From the NCBI GenBank assembly GCA_903823545.1, contig CAIJTL010000073.1:1-7132 (forward strand): a stretch of DNA of 7,132 nt, given 5' to 3'. Made by a program: the position numbers and the translations under genes. The notes beneath the pieces were generated by a model that was not told where the DNA came from, ran no database searches, and saw only the letters and a list, made by a program, of their open reading frames with translations. This document shows, piece by piece, positions 1 through 6,155 of the stretch (its first letter is position 1; each line of letters starts with the position of its first letter). The stretch comes from an uncultured Planctomycetaceae bacterium. GTDB lineage: Bacteria; Planctomycetota; Planctomycetia; Planctomycetales; Planctomycetaceae.

Positions 1-234
1 ACAAAGTTTCGAGCGACCGGGCAAGGCTTCAGCTTCAACTTCGGTCGAATTCTGGCCGCGATCGGAACACTTCAAGCCGGTCTCTTGGCTGCCGCAAAGC
101 CACAAGTCATTTTCGGTCACGAGTTCGCGGGCGGTTACCCGTTAGCATGCAGCACCATGAGTTTGATCTACATCGTCGGAATGTTGCTGATATGGGCCGT
201 TCCCGAAACCAAAGGACAACCTTTGCCAGAATGA
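1..234 (+). CDS. MFS transporter, C-terminal fragment (5' end outside window)
   Basis: The first 77 codons of the window are open in frame 1 and end at TGA 232-234. The gene enters from the left, so only the last two membrane helices are visible. The fragment opens with TKFRATGQGFSFNFGR, the Arg/Gly/Asn-rich loop typical of the start of a late helix in major facilitator permeases. A hydrophobic helix follows at about residues 17-32, then a short polar loop (33-46) and a last helix at about 48-67. It ends with PETKGQPLPE, which matches the cytoplasmic PETKG-type signature after the final helix of sugar- and organic-acid-type MFS proteins. The role is proton- or solute-coupled transport in the inner membrane. 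The substrate cannot be told from this fragment. The family call is good and the subfamily is open. Confidence 0.85.
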   Translation, partial: TKFRATGQGFSFNFGRILAAIGTLQAGLLAAAKPQVIFGHEFAGGYPLACSTMSLIYIVGMLLIWAVPETKGQPLPE

Positions 235-242
235 ACTTGGGG

Positions 243-265
243 CCGTGTGAAGGACGGTCACACGG
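243..265 (+). terminator. stem-loop just after the MFS gene, possible terminator
   Basis: A perfect 8-bp inverted repeat, CCGTGTGA (243-250) and TCACACGG (258-265), encloses a 7-base loop and starts nine bases after the transporter stop codon. The position suits a transcript 3' end. No T-run follows, so it is not a canonical intrinsic terminator and may only stabilise the 3' end. The rest of the 235-405 intergenic region shows no recognisable promoter or gene. Confidence 0.35.
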
Positions 266-405
266 ATGAAATACGGTCTGTCGCCCGTCTCACTCCGATC
301 TGATCAAATCAACCGAAACGCGCTACCTCGTTCCGGGGCAAGCTGACTTCAGGTCATGATTGCGATCCCGTTCCTAAAGACGCCTCTCGGAAACGTGGAG
401 AGACC

Positions 406-1086
406 ATGCGAATCGTGACCATTCTCTTTTGTTTGATGGTTTCGAATCTGTTCGCCGACGAGGTGATCGCTCCACCGCGTTTCATCACACAATGGGGCAA
501 GGAAGGTGCCGACGACGGAGAGTTTGAATTTCCCATCGGCATTGCGATCGGCCCCGATGATCGCATCTATGTCGCCAACCAAACGAACCGCCGCGTGCAG
601 GTCTTCGGCAAGCACGGCAGATTCATTGCCAAGTTTGGCGAGTACGGCACTCAACCCGGCCAATTCGGCGGCCCGCAGTTCCTCGCGTTCGACAAAGCAG
701 GCAATCTCTACACAACCGAAGGAATGATGGGCCGAATCCAAAAGCTGACTCGTGACGGCAAACCAATCCTGTCGTGGGGCAGTCTGAAAGATGAACCCGG
801 TGGCTTCGGTGGTAAGTTCACCGGCTTCAATGACAAAGTCGCGAACCTCGAAGGCCCCATCGGCATCACCGTCGATCCGTACGACCACGTTTGGGTCGCG
901 TCTATCAACGGCCGCATTCAACAGTTCGACACCAACGGTAAACTCCTCGGCAGCCTGCAATTCGGCCAAGGTTCCGAGCCAGGAAAATTCTTCGCCCCGC
1001 ACACGCTCGCCTTCAACAACCGAGGCGAACTCTACGTCGTTGATTCCTTTAATCACCGCGTTCAAAAGTTCGCGACTGGACCGTAA
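406..1086 (+). CDS. exported NHL-repeat (beta-propeller) protein
   Basis: A 226-residue protein. Residues 1-17 (MRIVTILFCLMVSNLFA) look like a Sec signal peptide with a short basic start, a hydrophobic core and an AxA-like end, so it should be exported. The mature part has at least four NHL-type repeats, each with a G-x-F...P-x-G/A-I/L-A-I/F core, then D-x-x-x-x-(I/L)-Y-V-(A/V)-D/N and a closing (N/H)-R-(V/I)-Q-x-F. They lie at about residues 38-77, 85-124, 145-184 and 193-222; the clearest closings are NRRVQVF (61-67) and NHRVQKF (216-222). NHL repeats form propeller blades used for protein or ligand binding. Six blades are usual, so this may be an incomplete ring, one with degenerate blades, or one closed by the N-terminal strand. 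The start is supported by GGAG at 397-400, five bases before ATG. No catalytic motif is visible. The ligand and role are unknown. Confidence 0.85.
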   Translation: MRIVTILFCLMVSNLFADEVIAPPRFITQWGKEGADDGEFEFPIGIAIGPDDRIYVANQTNRRVQVFGKHGRFIAKFGEYGTQPGQFGGPQFLAFDKAGNLYTTEGMMGRIQKLTRDGKPILSWGSLKDEPGGFGGKFTGFNDKVANLEGPIGITVDPYDHVWVASINGRIQQFDTNGKLLGSLQFGQGSEPGKFFAPHTLAFNNRGELYVVDSFNHRVQKFATGP

Positions 1087-1095
1087 TTTGTTGTT

Positions 1096-1114
1096 AGTTC
1101 GTTGAAGACGAACT
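1096..1114 (+). terminator. stem-loop after the NHL gene, weak terminator candidate
   Basis: AGTTCGT (1096-1102) and ACGAACT (1108-1114) form a perfect 7-bp stem with a 5-base loop, nine bases after the NHL stop codon. There is no T-run, so the terminator call is weak. The same ACGAACT arm can instead pair with a second AGTTCGT at 1157-1163, which makes this hairpin mutually exclusive with a longer structure that encloses the dyad at 1120-1154. Confidence 0.3.
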
Positions 1115-1119
1115 GTTCT

Positions 1120-1154
1120 CGTGATGTCACAAGACTCAGAATTGTGATATCACG
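1120..1154. promoter_or_regulatory. paired palindromes upstream of the toxin-antitoxin pair, probable operator
   Basis: Two nearly identical 10-bp palindromes, GTGATGTCAC (1121-1130) and GTGATATCAC (1144-1153, perfect), lie 23 bp apart centre to centre, close to two helical turns. Together they also form a 13-bp inverted repeat (1120-1132 with 1142-1154) whose only irregularity is a G-T pair. Ribbon-helix-helix antitoxins typically repress their own operon by binding short tandem palindromes upstream of the antitoxin gene. The site ends 51 bp before the antitoxin ATG. The sequence symmetry is seen directly; the operator role is inferred. Confidence 0.45.
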
Positions 1155-1160
1155 CGAGTT

Positions 1161-1170
1161 CGTTTAAACG
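1161..1170. promoter_or_regulatory. 10-bp AT-centred palindrome in the toxin-antitoxin leader
   Basis: CGTTTAAACG is a perfect 10-bp palindrome, six bases after the paired palindromes and 35 bp before the antitoxin ATG. It lies where a promoter core could sit, but no convincing -35/-10 pair was found. It may be a third protein-binding site or coincidental symmetry. Confidence 0.2.
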
Positions 1171-1205
1171 ATTCCGAACGTTGAAGGTTTCCAATAGGAA
1201 CTGAA

Positions 1206-1403
1206 ATGAAAACGATGACACTGGAACTTCCTGAGGCACTGGCTGACGACGTGGACAATGCGGTGAAAGCTGGCTGGTTCACTGATCCGCAAGAGGCAGT
1301 TCGTCAAGCGTTGCGCGAGTTTCTGAATTCGCGACGGTTGCAACTGCAAGAACAGCAGCAGTTGGAAGACATTGATTGGGCTCGGCGAGCGGCGAAACGA
1401 TGA
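1206..1403 (+). CDS. ribbon-helix-helix (CopG/ParD-like) antitoxin
   Basis: A 65-residue acidic/basic protein with the ribbon-helix-helix layout. It has a short strand (TLELP, residues 5-9), helix 1 (about 10-23), a turn at G23-WFTD, and helix 2 (about 27-43, DPQEAVRQALREFLNS). It closes with a charged, Gln-rich tail (44-65, ending DWARRAAKR). In this family the strands pair in a dimer to read the operator, while the tail wraps and blocks the toxin. The AGGA at 1196-1199, six bases before ATG, supports the start. The stop overlaps the next gene's start (ATGA at 1400-1403), so the two genes are translationally coupled. It probably represses its own operon through the palindromes at 1120-1154. 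The RHH fold and antitoxin role are well supported by context; the exact subfamily is not assigned. Confidence 0.85.
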   Translation: MKTMTLELPEALADDVDNAVKAGWFTDPQEAVRQALREFLNSRRLQLQEQQQLEDIDWARRAAKR

Positions 1404-1903
1404 AGGTCATCATCGCTGACACTGGGCCTCTGATTCACTTGTCGGAAGCGCAAGCGCTACATCTCCTACCGACCATCGGTGAGATTTATGTCACGCCACA
1501 AGTGCTGCGTGAATGGCAAGAACGTCCTGCCGAACTTTGCCCTGCTCTCATCCCAGAATGGATCAAGGTTCTGTCGCCGTCCCCTCATGCTTCTGAGCAA
1601 GCCAGTGCGTGGGTTCAATCTGGAGTCTTGCAAGTTGGTGAAGCAGAGTCGCTTGCCGTCGCGGTGGAACTACAACCGGATTGGTTTTTGACGGATGATG
1701 CTGCGGCTCGTCATTTGGCGGGCTCGCTTGGTGTCGAGTCGCATGGTTCACTTGGCGTCATCCTCTGGATTGCTGGTCAGGGCCAGTTCACACGAACTGA
1801 GACAGAATCGTTGATAGACCGACTCTACCACTCATCCCTCTGGCTCTCCGAATCGGTTCGTGTCGAGGTTCAGCGATTGCTCAACGACCTTTTCAGTCAC
1901 TGA
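1400..1903 (+). CDS. PIN-domain toxin, DUF3368-like ribonuclease
   Basis: A 167-residue protein that begins MKVIIADTGPLIHL, the first strand of a PIN domain with catalytic Asp7. Further acidic residues sit where PIN nucleases bind metal: E38 in the VTPQVLREW segment, E81/E83 in VGEAESLAVA, and D99/D100 in FLTDDAAARHLAGSLG. The VGEAES and LTDDAAARHLA blocks followed by GSLGVIL (116-122) are the pattern I associate with the DUF3368 branch. PIN toxins are Mg/Mn-dependent endoribonucleases that cleave tRNA, rRNA or mRNA when the antitoxin is lost. The ATG at 1400 is chosen over an in-frame TTG at 1376 because it gives the ATGA overlap with the antitoxin and starts right at the first PIN strand. 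All acidic positions are present, so the toxin appears intact. The RNA target is unknown. Confidence 0.85.
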   Translation: MKVIIADTGPLIHLSEAQALHLLPTIGEIYVTPQVLREWQERPAELCPALIPEWIKVLSPSPHASEQASAWVQSGVLQVGEAESLAVAVELQPDWFLTDDAAARHLAGSLGVESHGSLGVILWIAGQGQFTRTETESLIDRLYHSSLWLSESVRVEVQRLLNDLFSH

Positions 1904-2064
1904 ATGCATTGACCAAAACATTGCGTATCGCGGCCATCGCTTGCAGCGTCATTAATCCTGATGTCATCCGAATCGCCGAAGCAGTCACTCGTTTGTCTGT
2001 GAAATCGCTTTTTTGCGAGAGGCTCAATTCGATGAACAAACAAAGAACCAGAAGAGAGAACGCA

Positions 2065-2973
2065 ATGAAAGTTTTATTGTCAGTGGCATTCATGGCAGTG
2101 ACCTACGGCTCCACCGTATTCGGTGCCGAGCCGCAAACGATCAACGTTTGGCCGGGGAAGCCGCCAGGGGAAACGAAAGAACTGCCGCCGGAAGCGGATC
2201 AAACGAAGCCTTCAGACCGGCTGATCGCGGGGCGGCGCATCATCAAGCTGGGCAACGTGTCGACGCCGCAACTGGCGATCTATCGTCCGGCAAAAGAGAA
2301 GGATACCGGTGCCGCCGTTGTGATCTGTCCTGGCGGTGGTCATCACATCTTGGCGTACGATCTCGAAGGGACCGAAGTTGCCGAATGGCTCAACGAGATC
2401 GGCGTCACCGGCATCGTCTTGAAGTACCGAGTTCCCGCTCGCGATCCTGAGAAACGCTGGCTCGCTGCCGTGCAGGATGCTCAACGTGCGATGAGCCTCG
2501 TGAGGAGCAAGGCTCCTGAATTGGGACTCGATCCGAAACGGATCGGCCTGTTGGGATTCTCTGCCGGAGGCCAAGTCGCCGCGCTGGTGTCGACCATGCA
2601 GCACCGTCAGTACGAACCGCTCGATGATGTGGACAAGGTCTCGTGTCGTCCCGACTTCGCCGTGTTGGTCTATCCGGGTGGCTTAGATGAAAAGAGCAAA
2701 GATGAAAAAGGCCAGCCGAAGTTGCGCGAGGAAGTGACCGTCACAAAAGACGCTCCGCCGATGTTCTTCGTTCATGCCTACGACGATGGCGTGAGCGTCT
2801 TCAACACGCTGCTGCTCGCCACGGAATTGAAGAAGGTCAGCGTCCCCGCAGAGGTCCACATCTTCGCCACCGGCGGCCACGGCTACGGCCTACGACACGT
2901 CGACGGCCAGCCGGTCACCGATTGGCCCAAGCCCTGTAAAGCGTGGCTGAAAACGATGGGTGTCGTTCGGTAA
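2065..2973 (+). CDS. exported alpha/beta-hydrolase, acetylxylan-esterase-like
   Basis: A 302-residue protein. Residues 1-21 (MKVLLSVAFMAVTYGSTVFGA) form a signal peptide, so it is probably periplasmic or secreted. NVWPGKPPGE after the signal, ICPGGGHHILAYDLEG (87-102, oxyanion region), the nucleophile elbow GFSAGG (S166), HAYDD (D240 or D241) and GGHGYGL (H272) give a complete Ser-Asp-His triad in the right order and spacing. This is the layout of the small BD-FAE/acetylxylan-esterase-like hydrolases that are common and often multicopy in planctomycetes, where they de-esterify plant or algal polysaccharides. That substrate is inferred from the family. ATG 2065 is preferred, with AGAGAG at 2053-2058. 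ATG 2032 is an alternative that adds a basic 11-residue extension, and a further in-frame TTG at 1909 is unlikely. The 161-bp gap before it holds no recognisable gene. Confidence 0.85.
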   Translation: MKVLLSVAFMAVTYGSTVFGAEPQTINVWPGKPPGETKELPPEADQTKPSDRLIAGRRIIKLGNVSTPQLAIYRPAKEKDTGAAVVICPGGGHHILAYDLEGTEVAEWLNEIGVTGIVLKYRVPARDPEKRWLAAVQDAQRAMSLVRSKAPELGLDPKRIGLLGFSAGGQVAALVSTMQHRQYEPLDDVDKVSCRPDFAVLVYPGGLDEKSKDEKGQPKLREEVTVTKDAPPMFFVHAYDDGVSVFNTLLLATELKKVSVPAEVHIFATGGHGYGLRHVDGQPVTDWPKPCKAWLKTMGVVR

Positions 2974-2983
2974 ACGGTATCCC

Positions 2984-3146
2984 AAGAACGATCGCCAGAG
3001 TTTTTTATGCACGGTCAATGTGGGTGAATTCGGTATCAATTTCATTTGCGATTCCGTGTAGTCCGTGTCCAATCTTTCGGGCCTGATTTGAAATTTGACA
3101 TGGACTGCACGGAAAAAAACAACAGTTGATCGTTCTTAAAACTCTG
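2984..3146. repeat. inverted two-block repeat with swapped block order, between convergent genes
   Basis: Block A, AAGAACGATC (2984-2993), is exactly complementary to GATCGTTCTT (3128-3137). Block B, CAGAGTTTT (2996-3004), is exactly complementary to AAAACTCTG (3138-3146). On the + strand the order is A-B...A'-B' rather than the nested A-B...B'-A' of a simple hairpin. Read on the opposite strand, the right copy is B directly followed by A, as if one unit of about 21 bp had been circularly permuted or drawn from an inverted tandem array. Two exact matches of 10 and 9 bases lying side by side are unlikely by chance. They flank the 18-bp stem at 3052-3114. Function is unknown. It may be an intergenic repeat element or the remnant of one. 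Confidence 0.6.
3052..3114. repeat. 18-bp stem with two G-T wobbles and 27-base loop
   Basis: Positions 3052-3069 and 3097-3114 are complementary over all 18 positions, with 16 Watson-Crick pairs and two G-T wobbles. The left arm also contains a short direct repeat of CCGTGT (9-base period). A run of seven A's begins at the 3' end of the right arm (3113-3119). On the + strand the stem is therefore followed by A's, and on the - strand it is preceded by T's, so it is not a canonical intrinsic terminator in either direction. It sits between the convergent esterase and kinase genes, where a shared 3'-end structure or a dispersed intergenic repeat would be expected. Confidence 0.55.
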
Positions 3147-3175
3147 CAGCGAAAAATCTCTACCAAATCGCAGCA

Positions 3176-5614
3176 CTACGTTGATGCGGCAGTCGCGATG
3201 CCTTCCTCAGGCAATGTCCGCGTCGGTTCGCTCTGCTTCACCTCTTTTCGCAAAGCGATGATCGCCCACAGGCCGAACGGGACGCAGGACCAAATCGGGA
3301 CCAAGGGTGTCCAATAACCTCGGGTGGTTCGTTCCAGCAGAATGGTTCCAAGCAGCAACGGATAAGCAATCGTGCTGACGAACAACGCCCAGCGTGTCAG
3401 TCGCGTTCGAGAAGTCCAACGCAGCAGTGTGAGGCTCAGGCCGATCAACAGGTCGAAACCGAGTTGCACCATCAGGAGCAGGAACCGCCAGTCCCAATTT
3501 TCAAGCCCCCATCTCCATAGCCCCGGCGGTCGAGACGGCATGCGGGAAATGACCGATACGATCGTCAAGACGACGACTGTCAGAAACGACGTTCCAGCCA
3601 GTCCCAACAACGCTTCGCGCGGAGCGGCGAGCCGATCGGCGCGGCTGAGCGAGCCGCTTGAACGAAACACTCGCACGCTGTGCCGCCACAGAACGATCCA
3701 ACCCAGAATCAAACAAACTCCAGTCATCATTAACGGCAGCGGGACTTGAGTCGGATCAAATTGAGACAGTTCAAAGCCACCCCGGACAATCCCCGGCCGA
3801 ATACTTCCTTCGGCAACCACCATCGCAATCTGGATGCCAGCGATCCAGGCCGTCCACACATAAGCCAGGCCCAGAAAAATCGCGCTGCTGATAACGATTT
3901 TGGATCGAAAGAACGCGACGAACTTTTGGAATGCTCGCCGTGCAAACACCACGATCTGGGAAAGCGCCACGCAGATCTTCGGCCACACGAATTGAGCCAA
4001 TGCTCGGCACCGTTGCCCCAAACGAACGGTCGTGTCATGGATCGTGAGCCACGAGTAGCTCTCCACGAACGGGACGTCGGTGAAATGACCGCGAGCATTT
4101 GGATGCTTCAAAATGATCAATGCCCAAATCGCAAACGGCAAAGAGACAAACCACAGAACGCCAAAAATCGTTGGCAACACGATGCAGCCAACAACGGCAT
4201 TGAGATAACTCTGAAGGCTCTTGAGCCTCAAGCCTGTGACGGTCGAGAGAGCTCCTGCTCCTAATGACATGGCTGACAAAAAAACAAACGTGGCGCTGAC
4301 GCTGCTCGCATAGAACGGTAGCGTGAAGAACATGAAGAGGCCGATCAGAAAACTGATCACTCCAGTGGAGATCAATGCCGCGGCCGGGATGCTGAGTTCT
4401 CGTTCCAGTTGTTCGCGAGTCTTCGGCTCAAAGGGCATTGATGGCGAAAACTGATGTTTGACCCAAGCAGTAAAGCGGTCCTTGAACTTACTTTGCCCGG
4501 CGGCCTGATTGTGCCCGGATGCATGGCTCTGCTGGGAAGTATCCGGAGGCAATGCCTCACTGTCGCGGATGTGATTGACGTCGGTGCGAACATCAGTGAT
4601 TCGTTGGTAGCGCTGCGACGGCTCTTTCTCCAAGGCTCTCAGCACGACTTCATCCAGACGCAGGTCGATGCGGACTTTCTGCGATGGGAGCGGGAAACGA
4701 CCAAGCGGCAGTTCGCCGGTCAGCATCTCGTACAAGACGACCCCCAGCGAAAAGATGTCCGCGCGGTGATCGACTTCGGTCGGATGCTCAACTTGTTCGG
4801 GAGCCATGTAGTGCGGCGTGCCGATCACTTCGCGAGTTCCCGTCAACTGTTTGCCAGACTCGTCAACGTTGCCGAGTTCATCGTTAGAGCGCGCAATCTT
4901 CGCCAAGCCGAAGTCTGCGATTTTCACACAGCCTTCTTTCGAGATCAGGATGTTCTCCGGTTTGATGTCGCGATGGACGACCCCTTGTTCGTGAGCGTAC
5001 TGCAACGCGTCGCACACTTGCGGCACGATTCCCAACGCCTCCTTGCATGACAGTCGCCCGGTCTGCTCGACATGCCGCAAGTTGGTCCCGTCCACAAACT
5101 CCATCAAGAAGAAATACAAATCCCCCTGCTTGCCGAAGTCATAGACCGTGACGATGTGCGGATGATTGAGCTTCGCCAACGCCCGTGCTTCGCGTTGAAA
5201 ACGCTCGGCAAAGCCGGGATCGTTTTCAAAATCCGGTCGCAAAATCTTCAACGCAACAGTTCGGTCAAGTTCCTTTTGCCGAGCTTTGTAAACAACTCCC
5301 ATACCGCCGTAACCGACTCGTTCCAGAATCTCCAACTGCGGAAAGTACGGAGCCAACTGCTCCGGTAACGGAGCCACAAACCGAGGCCGATACGCCGCCG
5401 TGCTCGGCTGATTCACTCCCGGCTGGCTTTCAAATCCGAGCGTCAACAAACACTTCGGGCACAGCACCGACGGCATTCCCGGTGGAACCGTCGCCCCACA
5501 CTGCGGGCATCGCTTTCCGCTAGCCTTCTCCGCCACTCCAGATGATTCTGGAGTCTCTTTGGGCAGCGTTTCTTGCGAATTCGGATCGGGCAAACCGTCT
5601 TCGGTAGTCGTCAT
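3176..5614 (-). CDS. zinc-ribbon serine/threonine protein kinase with polytopic membrane C-terminus
   Basis: An 812-residue protein in three parts. Residues 1-35 are acidic and low-complexity, followed by a zinc ribbon (C36-x2-C39-x12-C52-x2-C55). The Hanks-type kinase domain (about 90-350) has the Gly loop GYGGMGVV (101-108), Lys123 in VALK, Glu142 in helix C, HRDIKPEN (214-221, catalytic D216), DFG (234-236), GTPHYMAPE (265-273) and DIFSLGVVLYEML. It is a complete RD kinase and should be active. After a polar linker (about 350-408), the rest carries roughly eight to ten hydrophobic segments (near 411-431, 437-460, 471-502, 575-600, 626-643, 666-690, 710-731, 742-760 and 771-788) and a cytoplasmic tail. 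The kinase end is therefore cytosolic and anchored. It probably phosphorylates proteins in response to a membrane or envelope cue, which is unknown. AAGAGG five bases before ATG supports the start. It has no close operon partner: the HNH gene ends 108 bp upstream. Confidence 0.93.
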   Translation of the reverse strand: MTTTEDGLPDPNSQETLPKETPESSGVAEKASGKRCPQCGATVPPGMPSVLCPKCLLTLGFESQPGVNQPSTAAYRPRFVAPLPEQLAPYFPQLEILERVGYGGMGVVYKARQKELDRTVALKILRPDFENDPGFAERFQREARALAKLNHPHIVTVYDFGKQGDLYFFLMEFVDGTNLRHVEQTGRLSCKEALGIVPQVCDALQYAHEQGVVHRDIKPENILISKEGCVKIADFGLAKIARSNDELGNVDESGKQLTGTREVIGTPHYMAPEQVEHPTEVDHRADIFSLGVVLYEMLTGELPLGRFPLPSQKVRIDLRLDEVVLRALEKEPSQRYQRITDVRTDVNHIRDSEALPPDTSQQSHASGHNQAAGQSKFKDRFTAWVKHQFSPSMPFEPKTREQLERELSIPAAALISTGVISFLIGLFMFFTLPFYASSVSATFVFLSAMSLGAGALSTVTGLRLKSLQSYLNAVVGCIVLPTIFGVLWFVSLPFAIWALIILKHPNARGHFTDVPFVESYSWLTIHDTTVRLGQRCRALAQFVWPKICVALSQIVVFARRAFQKFVAFFRSKIVISSAIFLGLAYVWTAWIAGIQIAMVVAEGSIRPGIVRGGFELSQFDPTQVPLPLMMTGVCLILGWIVLWRHSVRVFRSSGSLSRADRLAAPREALLGLAGTSFLTVVVLTIVSVISRMPSRPPGLWRWGLENWDWRFLLLMVQLGFDLLIGLSLTLLRWTSRTRLTRWALFVSTIAYPLLLGTILLERTTRGYWTPLVPIWSCVPFGLWAIIALRKEVKQSEPTRTLPEEGIATAAST

Positions 5615-5722
5615 GATCGCCTCTTGTGAATGACATCTACCAATGACTAAGCCAGAACTTTCAGTGGGTTGCTTATGATTTTGAAGATTACAGGCAAGAT
5701 TGCGGCCTGACGAAATTGATTG

Positions 5723-6154
5723 TCAATCAGAAGGCGGATGCCACCCGGCTGCAATCCAGTGGCTCCTCACTTCTAGCGAGATCGGATCATCGTTCAGTCG
5801 CAGTGCGACAACAGTTGCTCGTCCGATCGGTGTCTTCCCAAGAATTCGCAGACCATCATCACTCCACCGAAAGTGGTCTGGCCAGCTCTGAGTTCGCGGG
5901 TTGAACAACGGTTGAATAGATTGTGTGACGGGGTCTATCGCAGACGTCTTGTCGGACTTGTGTGAATTACAGAGCGGGCAACTGAGCCAACGATTGGATT
6001 CGTTGTCTGCTCCACCTTGGGAACGTGGCTGGATGTGTTCGATTTCAAGAGGTGCGAAAACTAGCCGCTGTGGGCTTAGGCAATAGCCGCAACGATGCCG
6101 GGCGGCATCGCGTAAGCGTCTTTCAGCATCAGCAGCCAGACGAGTGCGGCTCAT
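5723..6154 (-). CDS. HNH endonuclease
   Basis: A 143-residue protein with a compact HNH (beta-beta-alpha-metal) nuclease domain. It has a zinc-knuckle pair C22-GY-C25, the catalytic strand E39-H40 in LEIEHIQPRSQGG, N54 in DNESNRWLSC, the second zinc pair C59-PL-C62, and N63-S-H65-K66 closing the motif. The conserved tail (about 70-143) contains PLFNPRTQSWPDHF, the segment WSDDGLRILGKTPIGRATV and a final SHWIAAGWHPPSD. From memory, this tail defines a small stand-alone HNH group frequent in cyanobacteria and planctomycetes. HNH enzymes cut or nick DNA with a divalent metal; the target here is unknown. ATG 6154 is chosen because it lies one base after the upstream stop (TGAGATG), which implies coupled translation. 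A TTG at 6187 would add 11 residues and overlap the upstream gene. Zinc ligands and catalytic residues are all intact. Confidence 0.9.
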   Translation of the reverse strand: MSRTRLAADAERRLRDAARHRCGYCLSPQRLVFAPLEIEHIQPRSQGGADNESNRWLSCPLCNSHKSDKTSAIDPVTQSIQPLFNPRTQSWPDHFRWSDDGLRILGKTPIGRATVVALRLNDDPISLEVRSHWIAAGWHPPSD

Positions 6155-6155
6155 C

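Noticed and set aside
349..1065. Long minus-strand open frame (238 codons) across the NHL gene
   Set aside because: It is fully antisense to a gene with a signal peptide, repeats and an SD. Its translation has no recognisable domain, and it is explained by third-position codon bias of the real gene.
1376..1399. Upstream TTG start for the PIN gene
   Set aside because: It would add MGSASGET inside the antitoxin. ATG 1400 gives the ATGA overlap and starts exactly at the PIN first strand.
2005..2018. T6 run in TCGC-T6-GCGA as a terminator after the toxin gene
   Set aside because: The stem is only 4 bp and the T-run lies in the loop, not after a stem. Nothing stable precedes it.
1909..2064. N-terminal extension of the esterase from a TTG at 1909
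   Set aside because: The signal peptide begins at the ATG at 2065. The upstream residues would place a non-membrane stretch before it, and no good ribosome site precedes the TTG.
4454..5050. Plus-strand open frame of 198 codons inside the kinase gene
   Set aside because: It is antisense to the conserved kinase catalytic motifs, which fix the minus frame as coding, and it has no recognisable domain. A 172-codon frame at 3746-4264 is rejected for the same reason.
5721..5726. Perfect TTGACA on the minus strand, upstream of the kinase
   Set aside because: It overlaps the HNH stop codon and no TATAAT-like hexamer is found 16-18 bases downstream. A single hexamer match is expected by chance.
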